Origin: Bacteroidota bacterium
GTDB taxonomy: Bacteria; Bacteroidota; Bacteroidia; Chitinophagales; Chitinophagaceae
DNA length: 64,000 nt
Direction: 5' to 3'
Assembly: GCA_023386235.1 (NCBI GenBank)
Contig: JAEWKC010000001.1
Location: forward strand, 34,138-98,137
The notes below the pieces were generated by a model. It saw only the letters and a list, made by a program, of their open reading frames with translations. It made no database searches and was not told the origin of the DNA. The translations under genes were made by a program, and so were the position numbers. Positions 63,884 to 64,000 of the stretch are shown piece by piece (positions within the stretch are counted from its first letter, which is position 1; every line of letters starts with the position of its first letter).

Positions 63884-64000
63884 CGCAACCCACGCTCGCA
63901 AGCCTCTTCGTTTGGCTTATAAAGCCAAACTCCCGAGTCTTTCTCCCAAAGCGTGTCAACGGTGGCGCTTGACCAAATTTTATCTTGCCCGTCGTCTTGC
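63878..64000 (+). mobile_element. Cassette-like element A, copy 2, cut by window end
   Basis: Repeats 62467-62590 with only a few changes (a two-base shuffle in the loop of the TTTGGCT hairpin, TTC to TCC, GGTGGTG to GGTGGCG, one C fewer). The loop change keeps the stem paired. The rest lies beyond the window. Confidence 0.75.

Overview
The window reads as the chromosome of a Bacteroidetes bacterium, most likely Chitinophagaceae or a close relative. It is AT-rich. Many genes are preceded by the Bacteroidetes promoter element TAnnTTTG instead of a sigma-70 -10 box, and Shine-Dalgarno sequences are rare. It encodes TonB-linked outer-membrane machinery, Bat-type proteins, many lipoproteins and glycoside-processing enzymes. 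Most of it is stable housekeeping sequence. The last 1.6 kb looks like mobile accessory DNA.

Layout. 1-13.9 kb: an aspartyl protease cut by the left edge, a DUF445 membrane protein, surE, a TonB-dependent receptor, a Crp/Fnr regulator, batB-batC, a class D beta-lactamase homologue that has lost its catalytic residues, a TlpA-like thioredoxin, a holin-like membrane protein, a pair of M16 peptidases and a lipoprotein esterase. 13.9-14.3 kb: tandem intergenic repeats. 14.4-21.1 kb: a 3-keto-glycoside locus (dehydrogenase small subunit, GMC dehydrogenase, Gfo/Idh/MocA oxidoreductase, DUF1080 lyase/hydrolase, two TIM-barrel isomerases), followed by a GHL10 glycoside hydrolase-like protein. 23-43 kb: Rrf2 regulator, topoisomerase IV (parE, DUF1835 gene, parC), fructose-bisphosphatase, OmpA lipoprotein, rsmE, L,D-transpeptidase, two ABC transporter proteins, NlpE-like lipoprotein, queA with a strongly folded leader, GT39 transferase, GtrA, PlsC and initiator tRNA-Met. 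43.7-49.7 kb: metal homeostasis (Zn/Cd P-type ATPase, an HMA-AraC fusion regulator, Cu P-type ATPase). 49.8-62.2 kb: hisS, a protein tyrosine phosphatase, a peroxiredoxin-thioredoxin-DUF operon, proS, a repeat-rich lipoprotein, an ECF sigma operon with a TraB/GumN protein, and htpG.

The most unusual part is 62.47-64.0 kb. A CHAT-domain (caspase-like) protein gene sits in a unit that follows the structural rule of integron gene cassettes. Its first bases, TTAGGCAAA after the crossover G, are perfectly complementary to a box immediately after its own stop codon. It is flanked by two nearly identical copies of a second, ORF-less element that obeys the same rule with a different sequence. No integrase is visible. 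This looks like an integron-type or attC-like cassette cluster in a Bacteroidetes genome carrying a candidate defence protease.

Regulatory structure is also rich: a three-hairpin queA leader with two identical loops, 21-bp-phased direct repeats before both transcription units of the keto-glycoside locus, inverted repeats at both metal ATPase promoters, and terminators whose loops carry the next gene's promoter element. All identifications come from reading the sequence and recognising motifs; no database search was run.
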